Below the pieces are notes generated by a model. It was given only the letters and a program-made list of their open reading frames with translations, was not told the DNA's origin and did no database searches. Shown here piece by piece: positions 1 through 7,865 of a DNA stretch of 43,172 bases (position 1 is the stretch's first letter; each line of letters starts with the position of its first letter). The stretch spans positions 1 through 43,172 of the forward strand of contig NZ_JOEQ01000047.1 of the NCBI RefSeq assembly GCF_000721075.1. Direction: 5' to 3'. The position numbers and the translations under genes were made by a program. Source of the stretch: Streptosporangium amethystogenes (lineage in GTDB: Bacteria; Actinomycetota; Actinomycetes; Streptosporangiales; Streptosporangiaceae).

Positions 1-2
1 AA

Positions 3-353
3 GGACCTGAAGGACCGGCAGGACCCGCAGGCGCCGACGGCGCCCCCGGACCCGAAGGACCCGCAGGACCGGCAGGACCTGAAGGACCGGCAGGACCCGC
101 AGGCGCCGACGGCGCCCCCGGACCCGAAGGACCCGCAGGACCGGCAGGACCCGCAGGCGCCGACGGCGCCCCCGGACCGGTAGGCGCCGACGGCGCCCCC
201 GGACCGGAAGGACCCGCAGGACCGGCAGGTGCCGACGGCGCACCCGGACCCGAAGGACCCGCAGGACCGCAAGGACCTGAAGGCCCACAAGGACCACCCG
301 GACCTGAAGGCCCGCAAGGACCGGAAGGCCCGCAAGGACCGCCCGGACCGCCC
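3..353 (+). repeat. Short direct repeats encoding Gly-X-Y triplets
   Basis: The DNA is built from 9-bp steps of the type gga-ccn-gna, grouped into larger repeats that contain the gcc-gac-ggc-gcc-ccc block four or more times. It is coding (collagen-like) and probably prone to slippage and to assembly collapse, so the exact triplet number should be treated with care. Confidence 0.85.
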
Positions 354-470
354 GGACCGGGAACTTTGAGCACCACGACGACCAGGCCACCGGTTATCAG
401 GACGCCGATTATCACTGGCCCGGTCATCTGGACTCCCGTGCATGTCTGCACTCCTACGAAAATCTGCTGA
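3..470 (+). CDS. Collagen-like repeat protein, C-terminal part (5' end outside window)
   Basis: The frame beginning at base 3 reads about 39 uninterrupted Gly-X-Y triplets up to base 353, then a 36-40 residue non-collagen tail ending at TGA 468-470. The triplets are mostly [12 protein letters not shown] and, towards the end, GPQ and GPP. Longer units of 9, 15 and 18 residues (for example [15 protein letters not shown]) recur, so the DNA is also repetitive. X and Y positions carry Glu and Asp but no Lys or Arg, so the visible rod is acidic. The tail is Thr/Pro/Ile rich and ends [10 protein letters not shown], with two Cys near the end and no LPXTG sorting motif. Bacterial collagen-like proteins form triple helices, often on the surface or in spore coats; the role here is unknown. 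The start and any signal peptide lie left of the window. Confidence 0.85.
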   Translation, partial: GPEGPAGPAGADGAPGPEGPAGPAGPEGPAGPAGADGAPGPEGPAGPAGPAGADGAPGPVGADGAPGPEGPAGPAGADGAPGPEGPAGPQGPEGPQGPPGPEGPQGPEGPQGPPGPPGPGTLSTTTTRPPVIRTPIITGPVIWTPVHVCTPTKIC

Positions 471-609
471 GGTTCTCCAGGGATCTCGTGGAACAGGTCG
501 ATTGACACCTCCCGGCCCAGTGGTTCGCTCCGAAGGTCTCTAGGACCAAGAAAGCGGCGTTCGGGAACGGTTGCGCAGGACAGGTGGCCGTCGACTGACA
601 GATAGAACC

Positions 610-659
610 GACAGACGGAGAGGTACGGGGCGATGATGCCCCGTACCTCTCCGTCTGTC
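610..659 (+). terminator. Perfect 22-bp inverted repeat, probable terminator of the collagen-like gene
   Basis: Bases 610-631 pair perfectly with 638-659 around the 6-nt loop GATGAT. It lies about 140 nt past the collagen-like stop codon and 180 nt before the next gene. There is no U tract, which is common for actinobacterial terminators. The remainder of 471-838 shows no convincing gene. Confidence 0.7.
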
Positions 660-838
660 CGCCCCTACCGGAAGTTCTCACGCCCGATGGGTCACCTCCT
701 CTTCCACAGGCCCGCGAATCGACACCGCCGGGCGTCGCAGCCTTCCGCTCCGATTACGCGATACGCCCCTGGACAGCGAGAAGTTTTCCTACAAGATTGG
801 TTGGATATCGGTTCCGGCTACGAGTCCAGGAGTTCGCT

Positions 839-2221
839 GTGCCGCTCATCCAGCCTGACCCCACCTTCTACCCGTCCGCCCGCGAGGCCATGCTGGCCCC
901 TCCGGAGGAGCTCGCCTACGTCGCCCTCCTCGACCCGGCCGGCGGCCGGCCCGATGGGCTCGCCACGATCGACCTCTCGGACGGATCGATCATCGATGTG
1001 CACGACATGTCCGTCCCCGGCGACGAGCTCCATCACTTCGGCTGGAACGTGTGCAGCGCGGCCCTGTGCCCGTACGCGCCACACCCGCACGTGGAAAGGC
1101 GCTACCTGGTCCTCCCCGGCCTGAGGTCCAGCCGGATCTACATCTTCGACGTCAAGGACGACCCCCGGCATCCCAAGCTCGTCAAGACGATCGAACCGGA
1201 GACGGTCTTCAAGAAGACCGGCTACAGCCGCCCGCACACCGTCCACTGCGGCACGGACGCCATCTATGTCAGCGCGCTCGGCAACGTGAACGGCGACGCG
1301 CCCGGCGGGGTGTTCACTCTCGACCACGACACCTTTGAGCCGAAGGGCCGCTGGGAGTCCGACCGGGGGTCACAGCGGCTGCACTACGACTTCTGGTGGC
1401 ACCTCGGGCACGACACGATGATCACCAGTGAGTGGGGGACGCCCAACCAGATCGAGCCGGGCCCCTCGCTGGAGCTGCTGGTCGGCCGGCAGTACGGTCA
1501 CCGGCTGCACGTCTGGGACCTGGCCAAGCGCAGGCATCTCCAGGAGATCGACCTGGGTGACCAGCATCAGATGGCCCTGGAACTCCGGCCCGCCCATGAC
1601 CCCACCAAGACCCACGGCTTCGTCAACACGGTGATCAACGTCGAGGACCTGTCGGCCAACATCTTCACGTGGTACCTGGAGGACGACCTCTGGAAGGCCC
1701 GCAAGACGATCACAATTCCAGCCGAACCCGCCGACCCCGACCTGCTGCCCGAACCACTCAAGCAGTTCGGCGCGGTACCGCCGCTGGTCAGTGACATCTC
1801 GCTGACCCTCGACGACCGGATCCTGCTCGTCTCGGCCTGGGGCACCGGCGAGCTCAAGGCGTACGACGTCTCCGACCCGTTCGCCCCGCGCGAGACCGGA
1901 TCGATCCGGATCGGCGGGATCGCCCGGCGCGACGCCCACCCTGCCGCTCCGGGCCGGGCGCTGAACGGCGGGCCGCAGATGGTCGAGGCCAGCAGGGACG
2001 GGCGGCGGGTCTATTTCACCAACTCGCTCTACCGGTCCTGGGACGACGTCTTCTACCCCGACGGCATCTCCAGTTGGATGGCGAAGGTGGACATCGCCGA
2101 TGACGGTTCGATCGCGCTCGACCCCGGCTTCTTCGTCGACTTCGCCGCCGACGGCCGCCGTGCGCACCAGATCCGCCTGCAGGGCGGCGACTCCTCCTCC
2201 GACTCCTACTGCTTCCCCTAA
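839..2221 (+). CDS. Selenium-binding protein SBP56 family (methanethiol oxidase-like)
   Basis: 460 aa, the usual length of the SBP56/SELENBP1 family. Members studied in bacteria (MtoX) and human oxidise methanethiol to formaldehyde, H2S and H2O2 and need copper. Family landmarks visible are DPTFYPS and the EAM-APPEELAYV block at the N terminus, HHFGWNVC with the conserved Cys near residue 72, YDFWWHLGHD with MITSEWG, GGPQM, and the C-terminal GGDSSSD. The second Cys of the vertebrate CSSC motif is absent (CSAALC here). I chose GTG 839 because AGGAG at 828-832 is 6 nt upstream and the protein then begins in the family style; an in-frame ATG at 797 has no such site. It is probably cytosolic, as no signal peptide is visible. 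The next gene follows after 10 nt, so they are probably cotranscribed. Substrate in this organism is inferred from the family only. Confidence 0.9.
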   Translation: MPLIQPDPTFYPSAREAMLAPPEELAYVALLDPAGGRPDGLATIDLSDGSIIDVHDMSVPGDELHHFGWNVCSAALCPYAPHPHVERRYLVLPGLRSSRIYIFDVKDDPRHPKLVKTIEPETVFKKTGYSRPHTVHCGTDAIYVSALGNVNGDAPGGVFTLDHDTFEPKGRWESDRGSQRLHYDFWWHLGHDTMITSEWGTPNQIEPGPSLELLVGRQYGHRLHVWDLAKRRHLQEIDLGDQHQMALELRPAHDPTKTHGFVNTVINVEDLSANIFTWYLEDDLWKARKTITIPAEPADPDLLPEPLKQFGAVPPLVSDISLTLDDRILLVSAWGTGELKAYDVSDPFAPRETGSIRIGGIARRDAHPAAPGRALNGGPQMVEASRDGRRVYFTNSLYRSWDDVFYPDGISSWMAKVDIADDGSIALDPGFFVDFAADGRRAHQIRLQGGDSSSDSYCFP

Positions 2222-2231
2222 AGGCCCGCCG

Positions 2232-2858
2232 ATGGATCTGACCTCCCTGCTCGTCCTGGCCGGGTTCGGCGCCTTCCACGGCCTGAACCCGGCCATGGGC
2301 TGGCTCTTCGCGGTCGCGCTCGGCCTGCAGGAGCGCTCACGCGACGGAGTCCTCCGAGCGCTGCCACCCATCGTGTTCGGCCACGCGGGCTCGGTGCTGA
2401 TCACGCTTGGGCTGGTGTCCGCGGCACGGCTCGCCGCCCCGCCGAAAGCGGTCTCGTACGGCGTGGCGGCCGTGGTGTGCGCCTTCGGCCTCTGGCGACT
2501 GCTGAAGCGACGCCATCCCCGCTGGGTCGGCATGAAGGTGACGAGGTGGCAACTGGCCGGGTGGTCGTTCCTGATGGCCACCGCGCACGGAGCGGGACTG
2601 ATGGTGCTCCCGGTCACCCTGCTCGGCGGACACGAAGGCCATGGAGGTCACGGAGGCCATGACGCCGCCGCACTGGCCTCGCAGAGCCTACTGGCGACCG
2701 GGGTGCACACGGTGGCCATGCTGGTGACGACCACCGTCCTGGCCCTGGTCGTCTACGAACGGCTGGGGGTGTCGGTGCTCCGCAAGGCGTGGTTCAACCT
2801 CGACCTCGCCTGGGCCGTCGCCCTCATCGGGGCGGGCGCCTTCGCCGCGCTCACCTGA
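2232..2858 (+). CDS. His-rich multi-pass membrane protein, NicO/RcnA-like (putative metal transport)
   Basis: 208 aa, about six predicted membrane segments. The first helix carries FHGLNP and the second FGHAGS. These sit where NicO/RcnA nickel-cobalt transporters have their HxxxDH and GH motifs, but the Asp-His is replaced by Asn-Pro. A His-rich loop (GGHEGHGGHGGHD, about residues 132-144) recalls the His-rich loop of RcnA. ATG 2232 lies 10 nt after the SBP56 stop, with AAAGG overlapping that stop as ribosome site, so it is probably in the same operon. Since SBP56-type methanethiol oxidases need copper, a role in metal supply or export for that enzyme is a reasonable guess, not shown. The family assignment is from motif resemblance only; other LysE/NicO-like exporters remain possible. 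Confidence 0.65.
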   Translation: MDLTSLLVLAGFGAFHGLNPAMGWLFAVALGLQERSRDGVLRALPPIVFGHAGSVLITLGLVSAARLAAPPKAVSYGVAAVVCAFGLWRLLKRRHPRWVGMKVTRWQLAGWSFLMATAHGAGLMVLPVTLLGGHEGHGGHGGHDAAALASQSLLATGVHTVAMLVTTTVLALVVYERLGVSVLRKAWFNLDLAWAVALIGAGAFAALT

Positions 2859-2898
2859 CGTCACCCGCCACACCGAAGGTGAACCATCGTGCGGCGGC

Positions 2899-4158
2899 AT
2901 GCGTGTTAGAAACATGCGCCGACTGTTTCCCGCACTGCTGGCCGTCGCCGTCCTGTCATCGTGCGCCATGGCCGGGCCCAACGTGATCACCGCTGAGGGG
3001 GTACAGCGGGAGGTCCCGGAGAACCCTCCGGTCGCGGAGACCGTGCATGGCCTGACGTCCTTCGGACATGCCCTGTTCACCGCGACCGCGATCCCCGGGG
3101 CCAACGCCGTCCTGTCGCCTCTGAGCATCGGCTACGCCTTCGGCCTGGCGAGGGCGGGGGCGGTCGCGGACACCGCGACCGAACTCGACAGAGTCTTCGG
3201 TTTCCCCTCGGCAGGACCGCATACCTCACTCAACGTGCTCACCAGGCAGATCATCACGACCGAGGACCCACCACCCCATCCTGCCCCGGACGCGGAGCGA
3301 GATGCCCGGGATACCCCCGCCCCCGCGGTCGTGGGCATGGCCAACGGGCTGTTCACCCAGGAAGGGCTGAGTGTCAGGGCGGAGTTCCTGCGCACGCTCG
3401 CGGCACAGTACGGCGCGGGTGTGCACCAGGTGGACTTCACCCGGGACGGCGCCAAGGTCATCGACGCCTGGGCCGAGGAGCGGACAGCCGGGCGGATCAG
3501 GAAGGTGTTCGACAACCTGAGCCCGCAGACCAGGCTGGTCATCGCCAACGCCGTATACCTCAGGGCCGAGTGGACGACACCGTTCGTCGAACCGCCCGAG
3601 GAAGGCGCCTCCTTCAGCCGCGCGGACGGCACGGCCGTGCGTACGGCCCTGATGCGCCGCGACGGAGTCCTCCCGTACGCGGCGGGGCCCGGCTGGCAGG
3701 CCGTGGAGTTGCGGTACGCCGGCGGTGACCTGGCCATGTGGGTTCTCGTCCCGCGAGCGGGCGGTTCTCCCGGCGATCTGCTCTCCCCCGCCGTGATGGC
3801 ACGGGTGGCCGCCGGGCTCGGGGAACGGCCGGTGAGGCTCGCCATGCCACGCTGGGACTTCTCCACGAGCCTGGACCTGGCGGAGCCGCTCGGGAAGCTG
3901 GGACTGCGGGGAACCGACTACTCGGGCATCACCGACGGCGCCTCTCTTGAGCAGGCCGTCCACCGCGCCAACATCACGGTGAACGAGTGGGGCACCGAGG
4001 CCGCCGCCGTCACCGGCCTCGCCTTCCCCGTATCGGCCCCGGCCACGCCCGAGGCCGAAGTCCGCGCCGACCACCCGTTCGCCTTCGCGATCGTCCACCG
4101 GCCGACGCTGACCCCGCTGTTCATCGGCCAGGTCGGCGATCCGGCCGCCGGAAGCTGA
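2899..4158 (+). CDS. Serpin family lipoprotein (serine/cysteine protease inhibitor)
   Basis: 419 aa. The N terminus is a lipoprotein signal: MRR, a short hydrophobic stretch and the lipobox LSSC, with Cys22 as the lipidation site. The rest is a serpin: NAVLSPLSIGYA near the start, IANAVYL, the hinge of the reactive-centre loop (VNEWGTEAAAVTG, about residues 361-373) and a C-terminal ADHPFAFAI plus LFIGQVGDP block. The small residues AAA after GTE fit an inhibitory serpin whose loop can insert. Counting from the hinge Glu as P17 puts P1 at about the Val-Ser pair before Ala-Pro, suggesting an elastase- or subtilisin-type target (inference). Start 2899 is uncertain; ATG 2914 (MRRLFP) would give a cleaner signal, and neither has a strong ribosome site. 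It follows the NicO-like gene by 40 nt and may share its transcript. Confidence 0.88.
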   Translation: MRVRNMRRLFPALLAVAVLSSCAMAGPNVITAEGVQREVPENPPVAETVHGLTSFGHALFTATAIPGANAVLSPLSIGYAFGLARAGAVADTATELDRVFGFPSAGPHTSLNVLTRQIITTEDPPPHPAPDAERDARDTPAPAVVGMANGLFTQEGLSVRAEFLRTLAAQYGAGVHQVDFTRDGAKVIDAWAEERTAGRIRKVFDNLSPQTRLVIANAVYLRAEWTTPFVEPPEEGASFSRADGTAVRTALMRRDGVLPYAAGPGWQAVELRYAGGDLAMWVLVPRAGGSPGDLLSPAVMARVAAGLGERPVRLAMPRWDFSTSLDLAEPLGKLGLRGTDYSGITDGASLEQAVHRANITVNEWGTEAAAVTGLAFPVSAPATPEAEVRADHPFAFAIVHRPTLTPLFIGQVGDPAAGS

Positions 4159-4175
4159 GCCGAACCGGACGGTCA

Positions 4176-4190
4176 GGCCGGACGTCGGCC
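4176..4190. terminator. Small GC hairpin between convergent genes
   Basis: GGCCG (4176-4180), loop GACGT, CGGCC (4186-4190). It sits in the 33-nt gap between the serpin stop and the SDR stop. It is short, without a T tract, so the call is tentative. Confidence 0.3.
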
Positions 4191-4191
4191 A

Positions 4192-4983
4192 TCACGCCCG
4201 CAACGAGTCGACGAAATACGCCATTCCGGTCAGCCAGCGGTCGGGGTCTTCGGCCTTACGTCGGACGAAACCGGCGACCTCGGGGTGCGGGAAGATATGG
4301 AACCGCTCGGCGGCGAGGCCCTCGACCACCGCGTCGGCCACGGCCTCGGGGTCGAGGACGGGTCCCGACGCGCCCGCCGCCCTCGCGCTGAGATGGTCCG
4401 CGGCGACGCCGCGCTCGAACATGGCGGTGCGCACGCTCTGCGGGCAGAGCACGCTGACCCTGACGCCCCTGGTCGCGTAGTGGATGGACACCCACTCGGC
4501 GAAGGAGATCGCCGCCGACTTGGTCACGGCGTAGGGGGCGTCTCCGGGGCAGCTCACCAGCCCGGCCGCCGAACAGGTGTTGAGCAGGTAACCCTCACCG
4601 CGCTCGACCATCCCGGGCACGACCGCGCGTGCCGCGTAGACGTGGGCGAGGATGTTCACCGCTATCGTCCGGGTCCAGTCCGGACTCGTGGCGTCGAGCC
4701 CGCGGCCGGTGGTGACGCCGGCGTTGGAACAGAACAGGCCGACCGGGCCGAAGGCACTCTCGGCGGTGGTGACCAGGCCGCGCACGTCCTCCTCGACCGA
4801 CACATCAGCCCGTACCGCGACCGCCCGGTCACCGATCTCCCTGGCCACCGCGGTCGCGCCCGCCGCGTCGATGTCGGCCACGACCACGCCTGCCGCCCCC
4901 TCGGCGGCGAACCTGCGGGCCATCGCCCGGCCGATCCCGCTCGAGGCCCCGGTCACCACCACGACCTTGTCCCGCACCCGCAT
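4192..4983 (-). CDS. Short-chain dehydrogenase/reductase (SDR)
   Basis: 263 aa, classical SDR size. The cofactor motif TGASSGIG is at residues 11-18, NAG at about 87-89, the structural Asn at about 110, and the catalytic triad Ser138, Tyr151, Lys155 (YAVTK). VADID after the second strand, with an Asp ending it, suggests a preference for NAD(H) over NADP(H) (inference). Substrate is unknown; the sequence resembles general actinobacterial SDRs rather than FabG. ATG 4983 has GGGAG 6 nt upstream. It lies 61 nt downstream of the methyltransferase gene on the same strand; a possible operator lies in that gap. Confidence 0.9.
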   Translation of the reverse strand: MRVRDKVVVVTGASSGIGRAMARRFAAEGAAGVVVADIDAAGATAVAREIGDRAVAVRADVSVEEDVRGLVTTAESAFGPVGLFCSNAGVTTGRGLDATSPDWTRTIAVNILAHVYAARAVVPGMVERGEGYLLNTCSAAGLVSCPGDAPYAVTKSAAISFAEWVSIHYATRGVRVSVLCPQSVRTAMFERGVAADHLSARAAGASGPVLDPEAVADAVVEGLAAERFHIFPHPEVAGFVRRKAEDPDRWLTGMAYFVDSLRA

Positions 4984-5000
4984 GCAAGCTCCCTCGAACC

Positions 5001-5012
5001 GACCAGCCGGTC
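5001..5012. promoter_or_regulatory. Imperfect palindrome upstream of the SDR gene, possible operator
   Basis: GACCAGCCGGTC matches its own reverse complement at 10 of 12 positions and lies 18 nt upstream of the SDR start. Such sites are common TetR-family operators in front of SDR genes, but no regulator gene is adjacent, so this is weak. Confidence 0.25.
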
Positions 5013-5044
5013 TCTGGGAACCTATTCCTACCCGTCAGTAGCCG

Positions 5045-5794
5045 TCAACGACGGCGCAGCACGAAGACACCCCAGCCGAGGTGTCGCCTGCCGTACTCGA
5101 CATGCGAGCGGCGGCAGCGCTCCAGGAAGCCGCGCACTCCCTCGACGTCGGGATCGTCGGGATTGTCACGCAGCCAGTCGCTCAGCGTCCACCACTGGCT
5201 CGCCACGTAACGGTCCCAGCTGTCCTGGTCGGCGAGGACCATCTCCAGCACCTCGACCCCCGCCGCCTCGAATCTGTCGAAGGTCCCCGCCAACGAGGTG
5301 AAGTCGTCCGGCCCGAAGCCGAACGACTCGTATGCCGCCGCGGGCGGCTCGGAGTTCCAGTACGGCTCGCCGACGAGCAGGATCCCGTCCTCCTTCAGCG
5401 GGGGAAGCATCAGCTCGACCGTCCCCTCCAGCCCGTTGCCGATCCAGGTCGCCCCCAGGCAGGACACGACGTCGAACGTCCCCGGCTCCGCCGGGTAGGC
5501 CCCGGCGTCGCCCTTCACCAGGCGTACGCGATCGGCCACCCCGAGCTCCCCTGCCCTGGCACGCGCCGCGTCGAGGAAGACGTCGCTGATGTCGACCCCG
5601 ACCCCCTCGATACCGTGGGCGAGAGACCATTGGCAGAGCATCTCCGCCTTGCCGCAGCACAGGTCGAGCAGGCGGGTTCCCCGCCGGAGCCTGGCGACCT
5701 CGCCGAGCAGCGCCAGCTTGTCGTTCGTGAACGGGTTGAGGATGCGGTGACCGTCCTCGGCGATCTCGTGAAAACGCAGTGACATGACCGCCAT
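5045..5794 (-). CDS. Class I SAM-dependent methyltransferase
   Basis: 249 aa. After HEIAEDGHRILNPF comes the SAM-binding core: LLDLCCGKAEML (motif I), VGVDIS (motif II), the acidic GDA-AYP region and FDVVSCLGATW (motif IV). The C-terminal half is Trp-rich (SQWWTLSDWL), presumably the substrate region. Similar proteins are annotated only as methyltransferases; the substrate is not predictable. Two starts are possible, ATG 5794 (MAVMSL) and ATG 5785 (MSLRFHE); neither has a strong ribosome site (GGGA lies 4 nt before 5794). An open frame continues upstream to 6058 but that part is low-complexity Pro/Ser/Arg and overlaps the next gene, so I exclude it. Confidence 0.85.
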   Translation of the reverse strand: MAVMSLRFHEIAEDGHRILNPFTNDKLALLGEVARLRRGTRLLDLCCGKAEMLCQWSLAHGIEGVGVDISDVFLDAARARAGELGVADRVRLVKGDAGAYPAEPGTFDVVSCLGATWIGNGLEGTVELMLPPLKEDGILLVGEPYWNSEPPAAAYESFGFGPDDFTSLAGTFDRFEAAGVEVLEMVLADQDSWDRYVASQWWTLSDWLRDNPDDPDVEGVRGFLERCRRSHVEYGRRHLGWGVFVLRRR

Positions 5795-5960
5795 GTTTCC
5801 CGGGCGGGTAACAGCCGGACAACCGAGTTTCAGATGACGGTCACGCGCGCGATGACCAGATCGCTCGCCATGGTGGTCACGCCCGCACGCCATCGGGGAT
5901 CTTGGCGGCAACCTGGCATCTGTCCCCGGTCCTTGGTCCGCGGTGGCCGGGGATCGGGGG

Positions 5961-6878
5961 TCACAGCTGCTCGGAGCCGGTGGACTCGGGGACACGGATG
6001 GTGACGCCGCCGGGCACGACCTTGGCCTTGAGCTTGGTGACGGCTCCCTTGGCACCACCGTCCAGCTCGTAGGTCATGGGGGAGCCGAACCTGGCGGTGA
6101 TCTTGCGCGCCCGGGTCATCCGGACGAACGGCGACTCCTCGGACCGCCCCGTGCTCATCCGGCCGAGCACGCGGGCCCACTGGATCGGCCCATTCGCGGT
6201 GGTCACGCCGACCTCCAGCCATCCGTCATCGGGACGCGCGTCGTCGAACGCCTCGATGCCGCCGGTGATGGTGCCGATGTTGCCCAGCAGCAGGCAGCTG
6301 GCCTCGCCCTCGAACCACGTCACCCCGTCGATCCTGACCTCCATCGGCACCAGCTCCCCGCGGACGTGACGCAGGCCCGTCCAGACGTACGCCGCACGCC
6401 CCAGGCGGTCCTTCAAACCCCGGTCGGCCTCCTCCATCATCGCCGCGTCGAAGCCGACCCCGGCCATGACGGCGAAGTGCTCCCCGTTGACCTTCCCCAG
6501 GTCCAGTTTCCGGTTCTCGCCGTGGAACGCGACGTGTACGGCCTTGGGCAGGTCCTCGGGGATGCCCAGGTTCCGCGCGAAGAGGTTGCCCGTTCCCGCG
6601 GGGAGGATGCCGACCGTGACACTCGAGCCCGCGATCGCGTCCACGCAGCGCTGCACCATACCGTCACCGCCCCACACCAGGATCAGGTCGGCGCCCTCCT
6701 TCAGCGCCTTCCGCGCCTTCTTCGGCGCCTTCTTGCTCTTGGGCACCTCGTACCAGAGCAGCTCACCGACTCCCTCGTCTGCGAGGAGCCTGCGCAGCTC
6801 GTCCAACCCTCCGCCGAATGACTTCCGCTGGTGAGCGATCACCGCGACCGTGCCGACCTTCTGCTTCCGGGGCAGCAT
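5961..6878 (-). CDS. Diacylglycerol kinase-like lipid kinase (DAGK catalytic domain)
   Basis: 305 aa. The DAGK catalytic domain shows the nucleotide motif GGDGMVQ (GGDG at residues 70-73) and GTGNLFARNL (about 95-104), both diagnostic for the DgkB/YegS/sphingosine kinase family, followed by the beta-sandwich C-terminal domain (GNIGTITGGIEAF). The likely role is phosphorylation of diacylglycerol or a related lipid at the membrane face. A Lys-rich stretch (KSKKAPKKARKALK, residues 47-60) may bind acidic lipid. ATG 6878 is preceded by a near-perfect AGGAGGT with a 3-4 nt gap; an upstream extension to 6938 lacks such a site. The gene stands alone, with 166 nt to the methyltransferase. Confidence 0.88.
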   Translation of the reverse strand: MLPRKQKVGTVAVIAHQRKSFGGGLDELRRLLADEGVGELLWYEVPKSKKAPKKARKALKEGADLILVWGGDGMVQRCVDAIAGSSVTVGILPAGTGNLFARNLGIPEDLPKAVHVAFHGENRKLDLGKVNGEHFAVMAGVGFDAAMMEEADRGLKDRLGRAAYVWTGLRHVRGELVPMEVRIDGVTWFEGEASCLLLGNIGTITGGIEAFDDARPDDGWLEVGVTTANGPIQWARVLGRMSTGRSEESPFVRMTRARKITARFGSPMTYELDGGAKGAVTKLKAKVVPGGVTIRVPESTGSEQL

Positions 6879-7031
6879 CTGACCTCCTGTAGCACCGTGC
6901 CGGATACGCTGACGGCTGCCCTCGCTCCGGAGCGGCAAACGTCACGCACCCCCAGCTCGTACCTGGTTTCCTCGTTTCCCGGCTGCTCGGCCGGTTCGGT
7001 CAATCGGTGATCAACCAGTCCCAGAAGTCAC

Positions 7032-7037
7032 TATCGT
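7032..7037 (+). promoter_or_regulatory. -10 element TATCGT for a probable leaderless transcript
   Basis: TATCGT ends 7 nt before ATG 7045 and no Shine-Dalgarno sequence lies between, the layout of leaderless actinobacterial genes. No clear -35 was found. Confidence 0.5.
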
Positions 7038-7044
7038 CACAACC

Positions 7045-7542
7045 ATGGAGCAACTGGCGTTCACCTCGACCACCCTGGTCAACTTCAAGGACAGGACCTA
7101 CCGCTGGGTGGACGTGAAGCACTTCCGTATCGCTCCCGGACAGGGCGACGAACCGCTGCTCACCGCGCTGCTCTCACACCGGCTGTACCGGGACGACTAC
7201 CTGGGCTCCGACTCCTGGAAGGGCGACGGATCGGTGCACGGCCCCTACCGCCTCGACGCGCTCTCGACCGCCTCCTTCGAGGACGTCGACGCGGAAACCG
7301 CCTCCGCCACGATCCGCATCTGGGCCGACAGGTACACCGATCTTCCCGAGACCGTCGCCCACGACCTGGAGAGCGAGGTCTACCGACTGATCCGCGCGGC
7401 CACCTCGCTCTACCGCCTCCGCGACCTCGACGAGGCGGCCCGCGACGACGACCTGGGATGGATCCTCGGCGAGTTCCACGAACTGGTCCTGATCGACCGG
7501 AACGAGGACTCCCTGGCCGTCATCGTCGCCTCCGACGACTGA
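7045..7542 (+). CDS. Conserved hypothetical protein, 165 aa
   Basis: I do not recognise a family. The protein is soluble and acidic, without signal peptide or membrane segment. It begins with beta-type sequence (LAFTSTTLVNFKDRTYRWVDVKHF), has an Asp/Tyr-rich middle, and a helical C-terminal half ending in a strongly acidic stretch (VASDD). Coding is supported by the GC-rich third codon positions over the whole frame and a -10-like TATCGT 7 nt before the ATG. It is divergent from the lipid kinase gene and followed by 323 nt without a convincing gene before the tRNA. Confidence 0.7.
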   Translation: MEQLAFTSTTLVNFKDRTYRWVDVKHFRIAPGQGDEPLLTALLSHRLYRDDYLGSDSWKGDGSVHGPYRLDALSTASFEDVDAETASATIRIWADRYTDLPETVAHDLESEVYRLIRAATSLYRLRDLDEAARDDDLGWILGEFHELVLIDRNEDSLAVIVASDD

Positions 7543-7865
7543 CCCCGCCCCCACCATCACCGAAGCAGGCCGTCGAGCCTCGATCGGCAGTCATCCGCCC
7601 CCCACCAGCGGAGCGTCGGCCACTGAACACGGATACCGATTCCCGGGCTTCGCCTTCTCGCCCTGCGACGAGCCTGGCCCCACCAGCCACGCCCACGGCC
7701 CACCGACAATGCGGAGACCGCACAACGCACGGCACTTCCCCGAGCGAAGCGAAAGGCCCGGGGGCGAAGCCCTCGCACCGTGGGGTTCGTCCCCCCGTGT
7801 GAACGACGAAGGGGCCCGCCGGAAGCAGACTTTCGTCTGCGAACAGCGAACCCCAGCCACCGAAG
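7543..7865. other. Intergenic stretch without a supported gene
   Basis: Open frames here are short and lack plausible starts or homology. One 6-bp hairpin (GCAGAC 7825-7830, loop TTTC, GTCTGC 7835-7840) lies 26 nt past the 3' end of the minus-strand tRNA and could help end that transcript. Confidence 0.5.

Noticed and set aside
1..360. Possible CRISPR or satellite repeat
   Set aside because: The periodicity is 9 bp with in-frame Gly-X-Y coding, no spacers, and a normal C-terminal tail and stop codon follow.
454..681. Short frame over the 22-bp palindrome
   Set aside because: It spans the terminator hairpin and the collagen-gene stop and has no start signal.
5795..6058. N-terminal extension of the methyltransferase
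   Set aside because: The sequence is low-complexity, has no ribosome site and overlaps the end of the lipid kinase gene.
7825..7840. Terminator of tRNA-Ala copy 1
   Set aside because: Only a 6-bp stem with no T tract; noted in the intergenic entry but too weak for a separate feature.
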